DNA of 64,000 nucleotides from positions 112,327 to 176,326 of the forward strand of contig JADJYK010000009.1 of the NCBI GenBank assembly GCA_016719815.1, written 5' to 3'. Below, piece by piece: positions 45,907 to 54,618 of this stretch; within the stretch, counting starts at the first letter, position 1; the number at the start of each line of letters is the position of its first letter. This stretch comes from Chitinophagaceae bacterium (GTDB taxonomy: Bacteria > Bacteroidota > Bacteroidia > Chitinophagales > Chitinophagaceae). Made by a program: the position numbers and the translations under genes. The notes beneath the pieces are model-generated. The model had not been told where the DNA came from and did no database searches. It saw only the letters and a program-made list of their open reading frames with translations.

Positions 45907-47559
45907 CTATTTCTTCATCTTCTTCCACGCATTAATCAATCCATTCGTGGAAGAGTCGTGGTTAGTAACCGGTTTCTTGCTTTGCAGTTCAGGTAAAATT
46001 TTATTGGCTAATTGCTTGCCCAGTTCCACACCCCACTGGTCGAAGCTGAAAATATTCCAGATAAGGCCTTGTGCAAATATTTTGTGTTCATACAAAGCTA
46101 TCAACTGTCCCAGCGCTGCCGGTGTAACTTTCTTCAACAGGAATGAATTGGTGGGCCTGTTGCCCTCAAATACTTTATAAGGCAACAACTTTGCAATTTG
46201 TTCTGCACTTAATCCTTGCTTTTCAAGTTCAGCTTCGGCTTCGGCCTCTGTTTTGCCATTCATCAATGCTTCTGTTTGGGCAAAGAAGTTGCTAAGTAAT
46301 TTCACATGGTGGTCGCCAATGGGATTGTGAGTTTGTGCCGGTGCAATAAAGTCGCAGGGTATAAGCAATGTTCCCTGGTGAATTAATTGGTAAAAAGCAT
46401 GCTGTCCGTTGGTACCGGGTTCGCCCCAGATGACAGGGCCGGTGGCATATTCAACAGGTTCTCCGCTACGGTCAATGCTTTTGCCATTACTTTCCATATT
46501 GCCTTGCTGGAAGTAAGCCGCAAAGCGGTGCATATACTGGTCGTAAGGCAGGATGGTTTCGCTCTGTGCATCAAAGAAATCGACATACCATATACCAAGC
46601 AGTGCCATCAGCACAGGAATATTCTTCTCAAGCGGTGTATCGCTGAAATGCACATCGGCATTGTAAGCACCTTTCAATAGCTGCTCGTAGTTTTTGAAAC
46701 CGATTGTTAACGCAATGGAGAGGCCAATGGCACTCCACAGCGAATAACGTCCACCCACCCAATCCCAGAACTCAAACATGTTTCTTTTATCAATACCAAA
46801 CTTCAACACTTCTTTTTCATTGGTGCTGAGTGCCACGAAGTGTTTGGCAATATATTTTTCCTGCTTTGCTTTTTTCAGGAACCACTCTCTCGCCGTGTGG
46901 GCATTGGTCATGGTTTCCTGTGTGGTAAATGTTTTAGAGGCAATCAGGAAAAGGGTTTTTTCCGGGTCAACCTTTTTCAGGGTCTCGGCTATGTGGGTGC
47001 CGTCCACATTGCTTACAAAAAAAGTTTCAATGCCTTTTACCCAGTAAGGTTTCAGTGCTTCGGTAACCATCAGCGGGCCAAGGTCGCTGCCGCCAATGCC
47101 GATATTGACGATGTACTTTATCTTCTTATTGGTATAACCTTTCCGCTTTCCACTGTGCACCTCATCACAGAAGGTTTTCATCTGCTTCAGCACCTTCTTA
47201 ACCTGCGGCATTACATTTTCACCCAGTACATAAACCGGGTTGCCGGAAAAATTACGTAATGCCGTGTGAAGCACTGACCGCTTTTCCGTTTCATTTATCT
47301 GGTCGCCGTTGAATAGGGCAACAATACCATCCTGGAGTTTTGTTTCTTCGGCCAGTTGCACCAGGAGTTTGATGGTTTTATCGGTGATTATGTTTTTAGA
47401 ATAATCAAAAATGGTATCGCTCAGTTTCAGTGAGTATTTTGAAAACCGGTCTGCATCTTTTGCAAATAAATCTCTCATGTGTACAGCCTTCATCTCTTCA
47501 GCATGTTGCAGCAGTTGTTTCCAGGCTTTTGTTGTTGTGGGGTTAATCTTGGGGAACAT
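45907..47559 (-). CDS. pgi: Glucose-6-phosphate isomerase
   Basis: Interconverts glucose 6-phosphate and fructose 6-phosphate. Family signatures: NIGIGGSDLGPLMVTEAL, SKTFTTQETMTNA, FEFWDWVGGRYSLWSAIGLSIAL, GPVIWGEPGTNGQHAFYQLIHQGT and the C-terminal ALYEHKIFAQGLIWNIFSFDQWGVELGK. The length of 550 residues matches the long bacterial/eukaryotic form. Frame intact. Links to rpe at the other end of the window only through the shared pathway. Confidence 0.96.
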   Translation of the reverse strand: MFPKINPTTTKAWKQLLQHAEEMKAVHMRDLFAKDADRFSKYSLKLSDTIFDYSKNIITDKTIKLLVQLAEETKLQDGIVALFNGDQINETEKRSVLHTALRNFSGNPVYVLGENVMPQVKKVLKQMKTFCDEVHSGKRKGYTNKKIKYIVNIGIGGSDLGPLMVTEALKPYWVKGIETFFVSNVDGTHIAETLKKVDPEKTLFLIASKTFTTQETMTNAHTAREWFLKKAKQEKYIAKHFVALSTNEKEVLKFGIDKRNMFEFWDWVGGRYSLWSAIGLSIALTIGFKNYEQLLKGAYNADVHFSDTPLEKNIPVLMALLGIWYVDFFDAQSETILPYDQYMHRFAAYFQQGNMESNGKSIDRSGEPVEYATGPVIWGEPGTNGQHAFYQLIHQGTLLIPCDFIAPAQTHNPIGDHHVKLLSNFFAQTEALMNGKTEAEAEAELEKQGLSAEQIAKLLPYKVFEGNRPTNSFLLKKVTPAALGQLIALYEHKIFAQGLIWNIFSFDQWGVELGKQLANKILPELQSKKPVTNHDSSTNGLINAWKKMKK

Positions 47560-47597
47560 GTTTATTATTATTGAAATTGAATATTTAGTAATGGTTA

Positions 47598-48614
47598 TTA
47601 CAGTGTATTAATTACCTCAATTGTTTTAGCCACCATTTCTTTTGTTACATCCAAATGCAACACCAGCCTCACCCTGTCCGGCGAAATGGCATAGCCAAGA
47701 ATGTCATGTTCTTTAAAACTGGCAACAAGTTCGGGTGCTGTTATTCCATCATTTAGTTCAAAAATGATGATATTGGTTTCTACAGGCAACACCTGTTTCA
47801 CAAATTTTTTTTGTGCTATAGCGGCAGCTATTTGTGCAGCATATGCATGGTCTTCAGCCAGCCTTTCTATATTGTGCTCCAGCGCATAGATTCCGGCAGC
47901 AGCCATAAAACCGGCCTGCCGCATAGCGCCGCCAAACACTTTTCTTACCCTTCTGGCTTTTTTAATAAAATCTTTTTTACCTAAAAGTAAACTGCCCACG
48001 GGGCAACCAAGGCTTTTGCTCAAGCAAACAGAAATGCTGTTAAACACTTCGCCATATTGTTTCGGGGTTTCATTTTTGGCTATCATCGCATTCCACAGGC
48101 GGGCACCGTCTAAATGAAGAGAAAGGTTATTGGCCGTACAAACATCTTTTATCTTTTTGATTTCCTCAAAATCATAACAACTGCCACCACCACGGTTGCT
48201 GGTGTTTTCAAGCGAAACCAACCGGCTGTGCGGTCGGTGTATATCATCGGGCTGGATGGCTGCCGCCACCTGTTCGGCGGTGATGCGGCCATTATCACCA
48301 TAGAGGAGTTTAACAGAGCAACCGCTATTAAAGGCAATTCCTCCGCCTTCATATTGATAGATATGTGAACTTTCATCACATATCACCTCATCGCCGGGCT
48401 GGGTATGGCACTTAATAGCAATCTGATTGGTCATAGTGCCGGAAGGACAGTAGATAGCCGCCTCCATGCCAAACATGGCCGCCGCCGTTTGCTCCAGTTT
48501 ATTAATGGAAGAGTCTTCGCCAAACACATCATCGCCCACTTTGGCTGTCATCATCGCTTCCAGCATGCCTGGCGAGGGTTTTGTCACAGTATCCGATCTG
48601 AAATCTATATTCAT
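47598..48614 (-). CDS. ltaE: Low-specificity L-threonine aldolase
   Basis: PLP enzyme that cleaves threonine or allo-threonine to glycine and acetaldehyde. FRSDTVTKPSPGMLEAMMTAKVGDDVFGED at the start, IYCPSGTMTNQIAI, CDESSHIYQYEGGG, LENTSNRGGGSCY, LHLDGARLWNA and the Schiff-base Lys in SVCLSKSLGCPVGSLLLG. The Met two codons downstream of the longest start gives the family N-terminus MNIDFRSD. About 338 residues. It lies 38 nt upstream of pgi and in the same direction. Confidence 0.92.
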   Translation of the reverse strand: MNIDFRSDTVTKPSPGMLEAMMTAKVGDDVFGEDSSINKLEQTAAAMFGMEAAIYCPSGTMTNQIAIKCHTQPGDEVICDESSHIYQYEGGGIAFNSGCSVKLLYGDNGRITAEQVAAAIQPDDIHRPHSRLVSLENTSNRGGGSCYDFEEIKKIKDVCTANNLSLHLDGARLWNAMIAKNETPKQYGEVFNSISVCLSKSLGCPVGSLLLGKKDFIKKARRVRKVFGGAMRQAGFMAAAGIYALEHNIERLAEDHAYAAQIAAAIAQKKFVKQVLPVETNIIIFELNDGITAPELVASFKEHDILGYAISPDRVRLVLHLDVTKEMVAKTIEVINTL

Positions 48615-48905
48615 TACCAAATTTTTGGCGCAAGTTAACTATTGATTATTCATTGACTTATGACCTGCACATTTATTTAAGTTTCTTCTTTTCCGTTGAA
48701 ACAGCAAAAGCACCATTTATCCTAAAGCAGTCAATTAGAGTAACATCGGCAGCAGTGTTCCGTCACACCTTCATAATCCGGAGCGGCCGAATATCCCTGA
48801 AATTGGCCGTTTATTTTAAAACAATGTACTATGTAATATAAAGTACTGAATTTTGTTCTGTAATAATCAAAATAAAGTACTTAAAATAAATTAAATCAAT
48901 TGAAA

Positions 48906-51358
48906 ATGAGAAAGTTAATTACAATGTTGGTGCTTCTTACAGCTGGTTTCATTAGCCAGGCACAAATTGGGAAGGCCAAAATAACTGGTACGGTAGTGGA
49001 TGGAAACACAAAAACCATTGAATCGGCAACCATCACATTATTGCGTCAAACTGATTCAGCAGTGGTGAAAATGAGTGTGGCCGATAAAACCGGTAAGTAT
49101 GTTTTTGAAAACATTCCTGACGGAAAATACCTTGTATCAATTACAGCAGTCGGCCACTCCAAAGGCTTTTCTGAGGTTATTGAGGTAACCGGCGAAACAA
49201 GTGTCGTGAATGTAAAGACAGTAGAACTGGTTCCCGTTGGTAAAAACCTTGCCGGTGTTACTGTCAGCAGCCGTAAACCGTTGGTGGAACAAAAAATTGA
49301 CAGAACTATTGTGAATGTTGAGGCTGCAGCAAGCAATGTTGGAGCTACTGCATTGGAAGTGCTGGAAAAATCACCCGGTGTTACTGTTGATAAAGATGGT
49401 AATATAAGCCTGAAAGGAAAACAGGGGGTACAGGTATATATTGATGGAAGACCCAGCTATCTCTCCGGCACTGACCTTGCCAACTATCTGCGTAATATGA
49501 ATGCCTCACAACTGGAGTCACTGGAAATTATGACAACCCCTCCTGCAAAGTATGATGCAGCCGGTAACAGCGGCATTATCAATATCAAAACAAAGAAGAC
49601 AAAGCAGGTTGGCTATAGCGGTAGCCTGTCTTCAAACTACAGCCAGGGATTCTATCCCAAGTTCAACGAATCGGGCAATTTTAATTACAGGAAGAATAAA
49701 ATAAACCTGTTTGCCAATTTTGGTTACAGCAACAGAAAGAACTTTAATCAGTTAAACATTCAACGGAAATTTATTGAACCTGTAACGAAACTGCTCATCT
49801 CACATTTTGACCAGTATGGAAGATTTATAGAAGGAGGCAACTCTGTAAATGGAAAAATTGGAATGGATTATTTTGCCAGCAAGAAAACAACACTGGGGAT
49901 GGCCGTTAATGGTTTCCGTAATAATGGCTATTTCAACAGTAACGGGGAGGTATTTATTACCGATCCGGATATGAACCCGGTAAGTAAGACACATTCAGTT
50001 GCGGGCAATGAGAGAATATGGAAACACCTTGGGGCCAATCTTAACTTCCGTCATGTATTTGATTCTGCCGGCCAGGAACTGACAATGGATGCTGATTATC
50101 TTTCTTATAATAGTTCTCACCAGCAGAGCTTATTCAATTACTATTATAAAGCAAATGGAGGCAACTCGCCCAAACCAGATTCATTATATGGCAACCTGCC
50201 GCAGAATATTAAGATTTATTCAGCCAAAGTGGATTACACACTGCCCCTTGCAAAGAATGCAAAATTCGAGGCAGGCCTTAAAACAAGTTTTGTAAAAACA
50301 GATAATGATGCACAATATGACAGTCTTAATTATGGTGTTCGGATAATGGATATTGGCCGCAGCAACCACTTTATTTACGATGAAAATATTAATGCTGGGT
50401 ACGTAAATTATACAAGACCGCTGAATAAAAAATTACAGCACAGCTGGGTGTTAGACTTGAGAATACCAGTGCGAAAGGTTACCTGATTACCACAGGGGAG
50501 AGATTTACCCGTAATTACACACAACTTTTTCCGACAGCCTTTTTGCAATATGCAGTGAATGAGAAACACAATTTTGTATTGAATTACGGACGCCGTGTTG
50601 AAAGGCCCAATTACCAGGATTTGAACCCCTTCATGGTTTTTATTGATAAATATACTTATGAGCAGGGTAATCCGAATCTGAACCCGCAGTTTTCACACAA
50701 CATTGAACTGCGGCATACTTATAAAGGCTTTCTGACGACTACATTAAACTATTCTTCAACAAACGATATAATTGAAGATGTGTTGCAGCAGGATCCCAAT
50801 ACTACAGAAACGAAGATTAAGAAATCAAATATTGCTTCAAGAAAACAGTATGGAATATCGGTAAGTGCAGGTGGACAGATAAAGAAATGGTGGATGGCAA
50901 ATATTTGGACTAATTTCTACCAGAATCATTATGAAGGTACAATAAATAGTCAGGCCATTTCATTATACGGCACAACAGCACAGGTAAACATCAGTAACCA
51001 GTTTAAATTTAATAAAGGATGGGGCGCAGAGTTAAGCGGATTCTTTACTTCACCACTAACTGATGGTGTGTTTATGATAAAGAGCTTTGGTAAGGCAGAT
51101 ATTGGGATATCAAAACAAATTCTGAAAGGAAAAGGCACCGTTCGCCTGTCGGGCCGTGATATTTTCTTTACACAGAAATTTAAGGGAGAAACTAATTATG
51201 CAGAAGTAAATGCAACTTTTCAGCAGCAAAGAGACTCAAGACAAATAGCAGTTGGATTCACCTATCGCTTCAGTAAAGGCAAGGTAAACGGAACGCAGAA
51301 AAGAAAGACGGGGGCTGCCGATGATGAAAAGAACAGGGTGAACACAGGCGATAACTAA
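48906..51358 (+). CDS. TonB-dependent receptor, outer-membrane beta-barrel family (one frameshift)
   Basis: Signal peptide (LVLLTAGFISQAQ), carboxypeptidase-regulatory-like domain (KITGTVVDGNTKTIESATITLL, ENIPDGKYLVSITAVGHS), a plug (ALEVLEKSPGVTVDKDGNISLKGKQGVQVYIDGRPSYLSG, SLEIMTTPPAKYDAAGNSGIINIKTKK) and a barrel. This is the group with a shorter plug and an outer_memb-type barrel, often linked to siderophore or metal uptake; the substrate is unknown. The break is a missing base near 50438; repair gives LGVRLENTSAKGYLITTGERFTR. The second frame contains NYGRRVERPNYQDLNPF and ends in GDN after a charged tail. Confidence 0.85.
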
Positions 51359-51521
51359 AAAAAATACAAATACCAACGACCATTAAGCCACACAGGGTCC
51401 TGTTGCAACAGCAGCAGGACTTTTTGATTAATACCCTTTGTCCTTTTACTCCGTATGAAATAAAGAGATTATTTTTGATTGAAAACAAGAAGCCCCAAAC
51501 CATAAACAACAAACTATAGCT

Positions 51522-52013
51522 ATGCCATCATTTGAGATTGTAAGTAAAGTAGATGCTCAGGCCCTGGATAATGCCGTTAACGTAACCTCTAAAGAAATTA
51601 CCAACCGTTTTGACTTTAAAGACTCGCATGTTGTAATAGACATCGACCGCAAAAATTTTGTCATCAAACTGGAAACGGATGATGATATGAAAATGCGTCA
51701 GCTTATTGATGTCCTCATCAGCCGTGCACATAAACAGGGTATAGCCCCTGAAGCATTTGACGCATCTAAAGAAGGAGTACAGAGTGGCAAAGTGTGGAAG
51801 AAAGAAGTTAAAGTGAGAAACGGCCTTGCCCAGGAAGATGCAAAAAAGATAGTAAAGATGATTAAAGATGCCGGATTGAAGGTGCAGGCCTCCATTAATG
51901 ATGACCTGGTAAGGGTTACAGGTAAGAAAATAGACGATCTGCAGTCGGTAATACAGCTTTGCCGTTCCGGAAACCTCGGCATACCGCTTCAATATGTGAA
52001 TATGCGGGACTGA
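51522..52013 (+). CDS. yajQ: YajQ-family nucleotide-binding protein
   Basis: The 163-residue protein follows the family closely: MPSFEIVSKVDAQALDNAVN, EITNRFDFK, AFDASKEGVQSGKVWKKEVKVRNGL, AKKIVKMIKDAGLKVQASINDDLVRVTGKKIDDLQ and the terminal PLQYVNMRD. The two-domain ferredoxin-like fold binds nucleic acids or nucleotides, and homologues bind cyclic di-GMP. No cyclic di-GMP enzymes are in the window. Transcribed alone. Confidence 0.93.
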   Translation: MPSFEIVSKVDAQALDNAVNVTSKEITNRFDFKDSHVVIDIDRKNFVIKLETDDDMKMRQLIDVLISRAHKQGIAPEAFDASKEGVQSGKVWKKEVKVRNGLAQEDAKKIVKMIKDAGLKVQASINDDLVRVTGKKIDDLQSVIQLCRSGNLGIPLQYVNMRD

Positions 52014-52507
52014 TTGTTGAATAACCTCCTTTTTTGGTGGAAATCCTGGTGCAAAACAGGTGTAAATCAAATCTTCGAAAAATTTGGAAAACGGAGGTTG
52101 ATGAAAGTATATTTGATACACAACTGCACGATGTTTTAGAAATAAAACGGAAATGCACCAAGGAGTGAAGGAAGCCCGTAAAAAAGGTGGAACATGCTCC
52201 GGGGAGATACGGAAACCCTTCAAAAAGGTGAAAGTGCTCCAGAAAGCGTCGGGTAAGTATACAAAAGGCGAAAGCCGGATGGATGCTGACTTGGCGCTTT
52301 CAATTTTTGGTTTCACACAGATTTCGCTGATTAGCACAGATTTAATTATCTGCTTCTCAGCCTGGTGTGTTTTCTTTTTGTATTTAAGGGGAGCCTGATA
52401 TGTACATTCGTTTGGCGAAAACCCTTTACTGGCCTATATTTGCAGCCCTAAAATTATCTATTCATCAGTACGGCAAAATCCGTGCTGCCTTTAAAAATCA
52501 TAGTAGT
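52014..52507. other. Gene-poor 494-nt gap between yajQ and rpmE2
   Basis: No family-like gene is visible. A forward frame at 52153-52398 begins with a Lys/Arg-rich stretch (KKGGTCSGEIRKPFKKVK) then a hydrophobic tail, without similarity or a ribosome-binding context I trust. The first 250 nt are purine-rich and could be an untranslated region or a decayed gene. The rpmE2 promoter is at the right-hand end. Confidence 0.5.
52411..52442 (+). promoter_or_regulatory. Promoter of rpmE2
   Basis: TTTG (52411-52414), 20 nt, then TATATTTG (52435-52442) match the Bacteroidota -33/-7 consensus exactly. The start codon is 65 nt downstream. Confidence 0.7.
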
Positions 52508-52758
52508 ATGAAAAAAGGTCTCCATCCCGAAAGCTACCGCCTGGTTGTTTTCAAAGACATGAGTAACGGTCACACATTTTTGAGCCGTTCTACCGCACAT
52601 TCAAAAGAAACTGTAAAATGGGAAGATGGTAACGAGTATCCGCTGTTAAAGCTGGAAATCTCAAATACTTCTCACCCTTTTATACAGGTAAAAATGTACT
52701 GGTAGATACTGCTGGCCGTATCGACAAGTTCAAGAAGAAATACGCCAAAAAAGCATAA
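52508..52758 (+). CDS. rpmE2: Ribosomal protein bL31, type B (one frameshift)
   Basis: The sequence MKKGLHPESYRLVVFKDMSNGHTFLSRST is the start of B-type L31, which lacks the zinc-binding CxxC of the A type and here has no cysteine at all. The frame breaks in the T run 52678-52681 (one T missing); repair gives SHPFYTGKNVLVDTAGRIDKFKKKY, and 83 residues in total, normal for the family. B-type paralogues serve during zinc limitation when an A-type exists elsewhere; in many Bacteroidota it is the only copy. Confidence 0.93.
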
Positions 52759-52821
52759 ATGTATTAACTTGTGCAGAGCTCTTTGCGAAAGCAGGAGCTT
52801 TGTTTTTCATGGCTATACTTT

Positions 52822-52855
52822 AGACCTTCCCGATTCCTCGGGAGGGTCTTTTTTT
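52822..52855 (+). terminator. Terminator after rpmE2
   Basis: A 12-bp stem AGACCTTCCCGA/TCGGGAGGGTCT (one G-U pair) with a TTCC loop is followed by seven T. Confidence 0.88.
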
Positions 52856-52882
52856 GCTACCTTTCCTTTCTAAATTGATAAC

Positions 52883-53614
52883 ATGAACCGGCTGCAAACT
52901 GCTTTTGCGTTAACCTGTATTCTATTGCTTCCGTCCTGTCACGGTGTTAAGTTACTGTCTGTAAAAAATCCGGTAGTGGTGTGGCAGCCTTCACATCAAA
53001 CAGATACGGGTAAAGATTTTAACGAAGCCGAAGTGTGCAACGGTATTGCAGAGGCAGCCATGAAAACCGATCCGCTGAAAAAAGAGTATAAGGTATGGAG
53101 CCTGGGCAAAACAGGGTACCATCATACTGACTCAGGAAGCAATACAAAACTGCTCCACACTTCAGATATAATTGATGGAAAGATATCGGGCTATGCTTAC
53201 GAACTGCAAGAGTCGAATAAACTGCAACAGCAGGTGTTTATTGCAGTGCATAATAATGGTGGAACAAAACGTCATGCCGTGTGGGGATATATTCATTATG
53301 GCGACAAATATGAGAACGACAATAAGCAACTGGCCGAAATGATGGTGAAAGCCATCAGCGGAGCCAGCGGACTGGAAAACCGCGGTGTCCTGTTTGATTA
53401 TACTACAGGCCGCAACGATTACCGATGTCTGGCTACCGGTAAACTGGCTTTTTACAGTATTGATGAAAATGTGAACAGTGCCCCTTACCGGGTGCTGCTC
53501 GAAATTGGTGACAATGGGGTTAGCCGGGAACTGCTGCAAAGTCAGGAAGGACAACAAAAGATTGGGGCTGCTGTTAAGAAAGCATTGCTGCATTGGATGA
53601 AGGACAAGAAATGA
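52883..53614 (+). CDS. N-acetylmuramoyl-L-alanine amidase-like lipoprotein
   Basis: Lipoprotein signal with lipobox LPSC (Cys19). The mature part has the Amidase_3 layout: a first zinc His in VVVWQPSHQTDTG, a Glu in NEAEVCNGIAEAAM, a second His in FIAVHNNGG and a late Glu in YRVLLEIGDNGVSRELLQS. These positions fit the Zn ligands and catalytic Glu of peptidoglycan amidases, with Asp-Thr-Gly in place of the usual G.DPG. Likely acts on cell-wall muropeptides in the periplasm. Spacing is somewhat unusual, hence -like. Confidence 0.6.
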   Translation: MNRLQTAFALTCILLLPSCHGVKLLSVKNPVVVWQPSHQTDTGKDFNEAEVCNGIAEAAMKTDPLKKEYKVWSLGKTGYHHTDSGSNTKLLHTSDIIDGKISGYAYELQESNKLQQQVFIAVHNNGGTKRHAVWGYIHYGDKYENDNKQLAEMMVKAISGASGLENRGVLFDYTTGRNDYRCLATGKLAFYSIDENVNSAPYRVLLEIGDNGVSRELLQSQEGQQKIGAAVKKALLHWMKDKK

Positions 53615-53618
53615 TACT

Positions 53619-53993
53619 TTACTTTTTCTTTTTTAATACCGCCTTCTCCAAATTTTCCTTTACCCTGAATTTTACAATAGCCGTAACTAACCTTATTGGA
53701 AGTTTCTTTTCATAAGAAAATTGAATCGCTCCTTCAGAAGTGGTATATGCGGCCAATTCTTTTTCAAACTTTTTGAAGGTGGCTGATGATGCAGGATACA
53801 GACCAATGTGGCTTTTCCAGGCAGCATAGTACACCAGCATCCCTTGCTGACGAAAGGCGGGCATGCCGTAGCTGATTACTTCTTCTGCCTGCGGGGCGGC
53901 CTTCTTAATAATATCTCTTGCCTGCAGCAAAAGAGCCTGTATGACTTTTGGGAACTGAGCTATATATTGATCAGTTGTTACTGGTTTCTGCAT
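53619..53993 (-). CDS. DUF1801 (YdhG-like) protein
   Basis: The 124-residue protein has the DUF1801 pattern: TTDQYIAQFPKVIQALLLQARDIIKKAAPQAEEVISYGMPAFRQQGMLVYYAAWKSHIGLYP, then SEGAIQFSYEKKLPIRLVTAIVKFRV. Members are small cytoplasmic proteins of unknown function with a steroid-binding-like fold. The Lys-rich end is AVLKKKK. It is convergent with the amidase-like gene (4 nt apart). Confidence 0.8.
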   Translation of the reverse strand: MQKPVTTDQYIAQFPKVIQALLLQARDIIKKAAPQAEEVISYGMPAFRQQGMLVYYAAWKSHIGLYPASSATFKKFEKELAAYTTSEGAIQFSYEKKLPIRLVTAIVKFRVKENLEKAVLKKKK

Positions 53994-54111
53994 TACTGCT
54001 TTTTGCTTTACTTAAAAATACTCTTTTATACGGAGCTTTTTCATAAGCAGAGTAATTATGCAGAAAACCAAGGGCTGCTTCAATTATCTGAAACAGCCCT
54101 GGATTTAGTTT

Positions 54112-54294
54112 TTAATTTACTCCGGCTTTTTTTAGCATCGCCTCAAGCGGGCAAAACTTAGTGATGGATGACTGTAGCAGGTTAAGGCCTACAAATCCAC
54201 CTAATAGCAGCCAGTTGATACTGACAAAGTAACTAAGGCTGACGCTGAGCAATACCATGCCACCGGCCACAGCCCGGATTATTCTTTCTCTCAT
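54112..54294 (-). CDS. DUF2892 small inner-membrane protein
   Basis: The 60-residue protein has two transmembrane helices around INWLLLGGFVGLNLLQSSITKFCPLEAML, the typical YgaP-type membrane domain (DUF2892) with its conserved Cys-Pro. In many Bacteroidota it follows RND efflux genes, as here. Last gene of the tolC-hlyD-RND operon; 12 nt after the preceding gene. Confidence 0.8.
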   Translation of the reverse strand: MRERIIRAVAGGMVLLSVSLSYFVSINWLLLGGFVGLNLLQSSITKFCPLEAMLKKAGVN

Positions 54295-54306
54295 ATGTTT
54301 CTTTTT

Positions 54307-54615
54307 TTAATAACTGGCTTCCTCCACAGGCAGGATGAAAGCTCTTATTGGAAATTTGTTTTCTTTTGAAATATTGTATTCTTTAATCAGTCTCATGGCT
54401 TCTGAAGCCGTTTCGCCCGAGGTAAAACTGAACATGAAAAGTGAGTCGTATTCACCATCTTTATTTCCAAACCAGTCATCAAGCAGGTTGATGTCATGCT
54501 CGTCTTTAATACCGGTGGTTTCAGTTACGCTGAATACCTTAACTCTTGCCTCATGAAATATCCTGAGTACTTCGGCTTTAAAGTCAGTTAAACAGGTTAC
54601 AAAAAGCAGTTTCAT
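54307..54615 (-). CDS. Small protein of the RND operon, possibly PII-like
   Basis: The 102-residue cytoplasmic protein begins with a hydrophobic strand (MKLLFVTCLTDFKAEVLRIFHEARVKVFSVTET) and later has DSLFMFSFTSGETASEAMRLIKEYN, a beta-alpha-beta-beta-alpha-beta order like ferredoxin or PII-type regulators. The start is 3 nt after the RND stop, so translation is coupled. Small PII-like proteins are known partners of some metal-exporting RND systems, but I cannot confirm the family from sequence alone. Confidence 0.5.
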   Translation of the reverse strand: MKLLFVTCLTDFKAEVLRIFHEARVKVFSVTETTGIKDEHDINLLDDWFGNKDGEYDSLFMFSFTSGETASEAMRLIKEYNISKENKFPIRAFILPVEEASY

Positions 54616-54618
54616 TTT

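Noticed and set aside
52153..52398. Forward 81-codon frame between yajQ and rpmE2
   Set aside because: Basic start and hydrophobic end without similarity; the frame runs into the rpmE2 promoter region.
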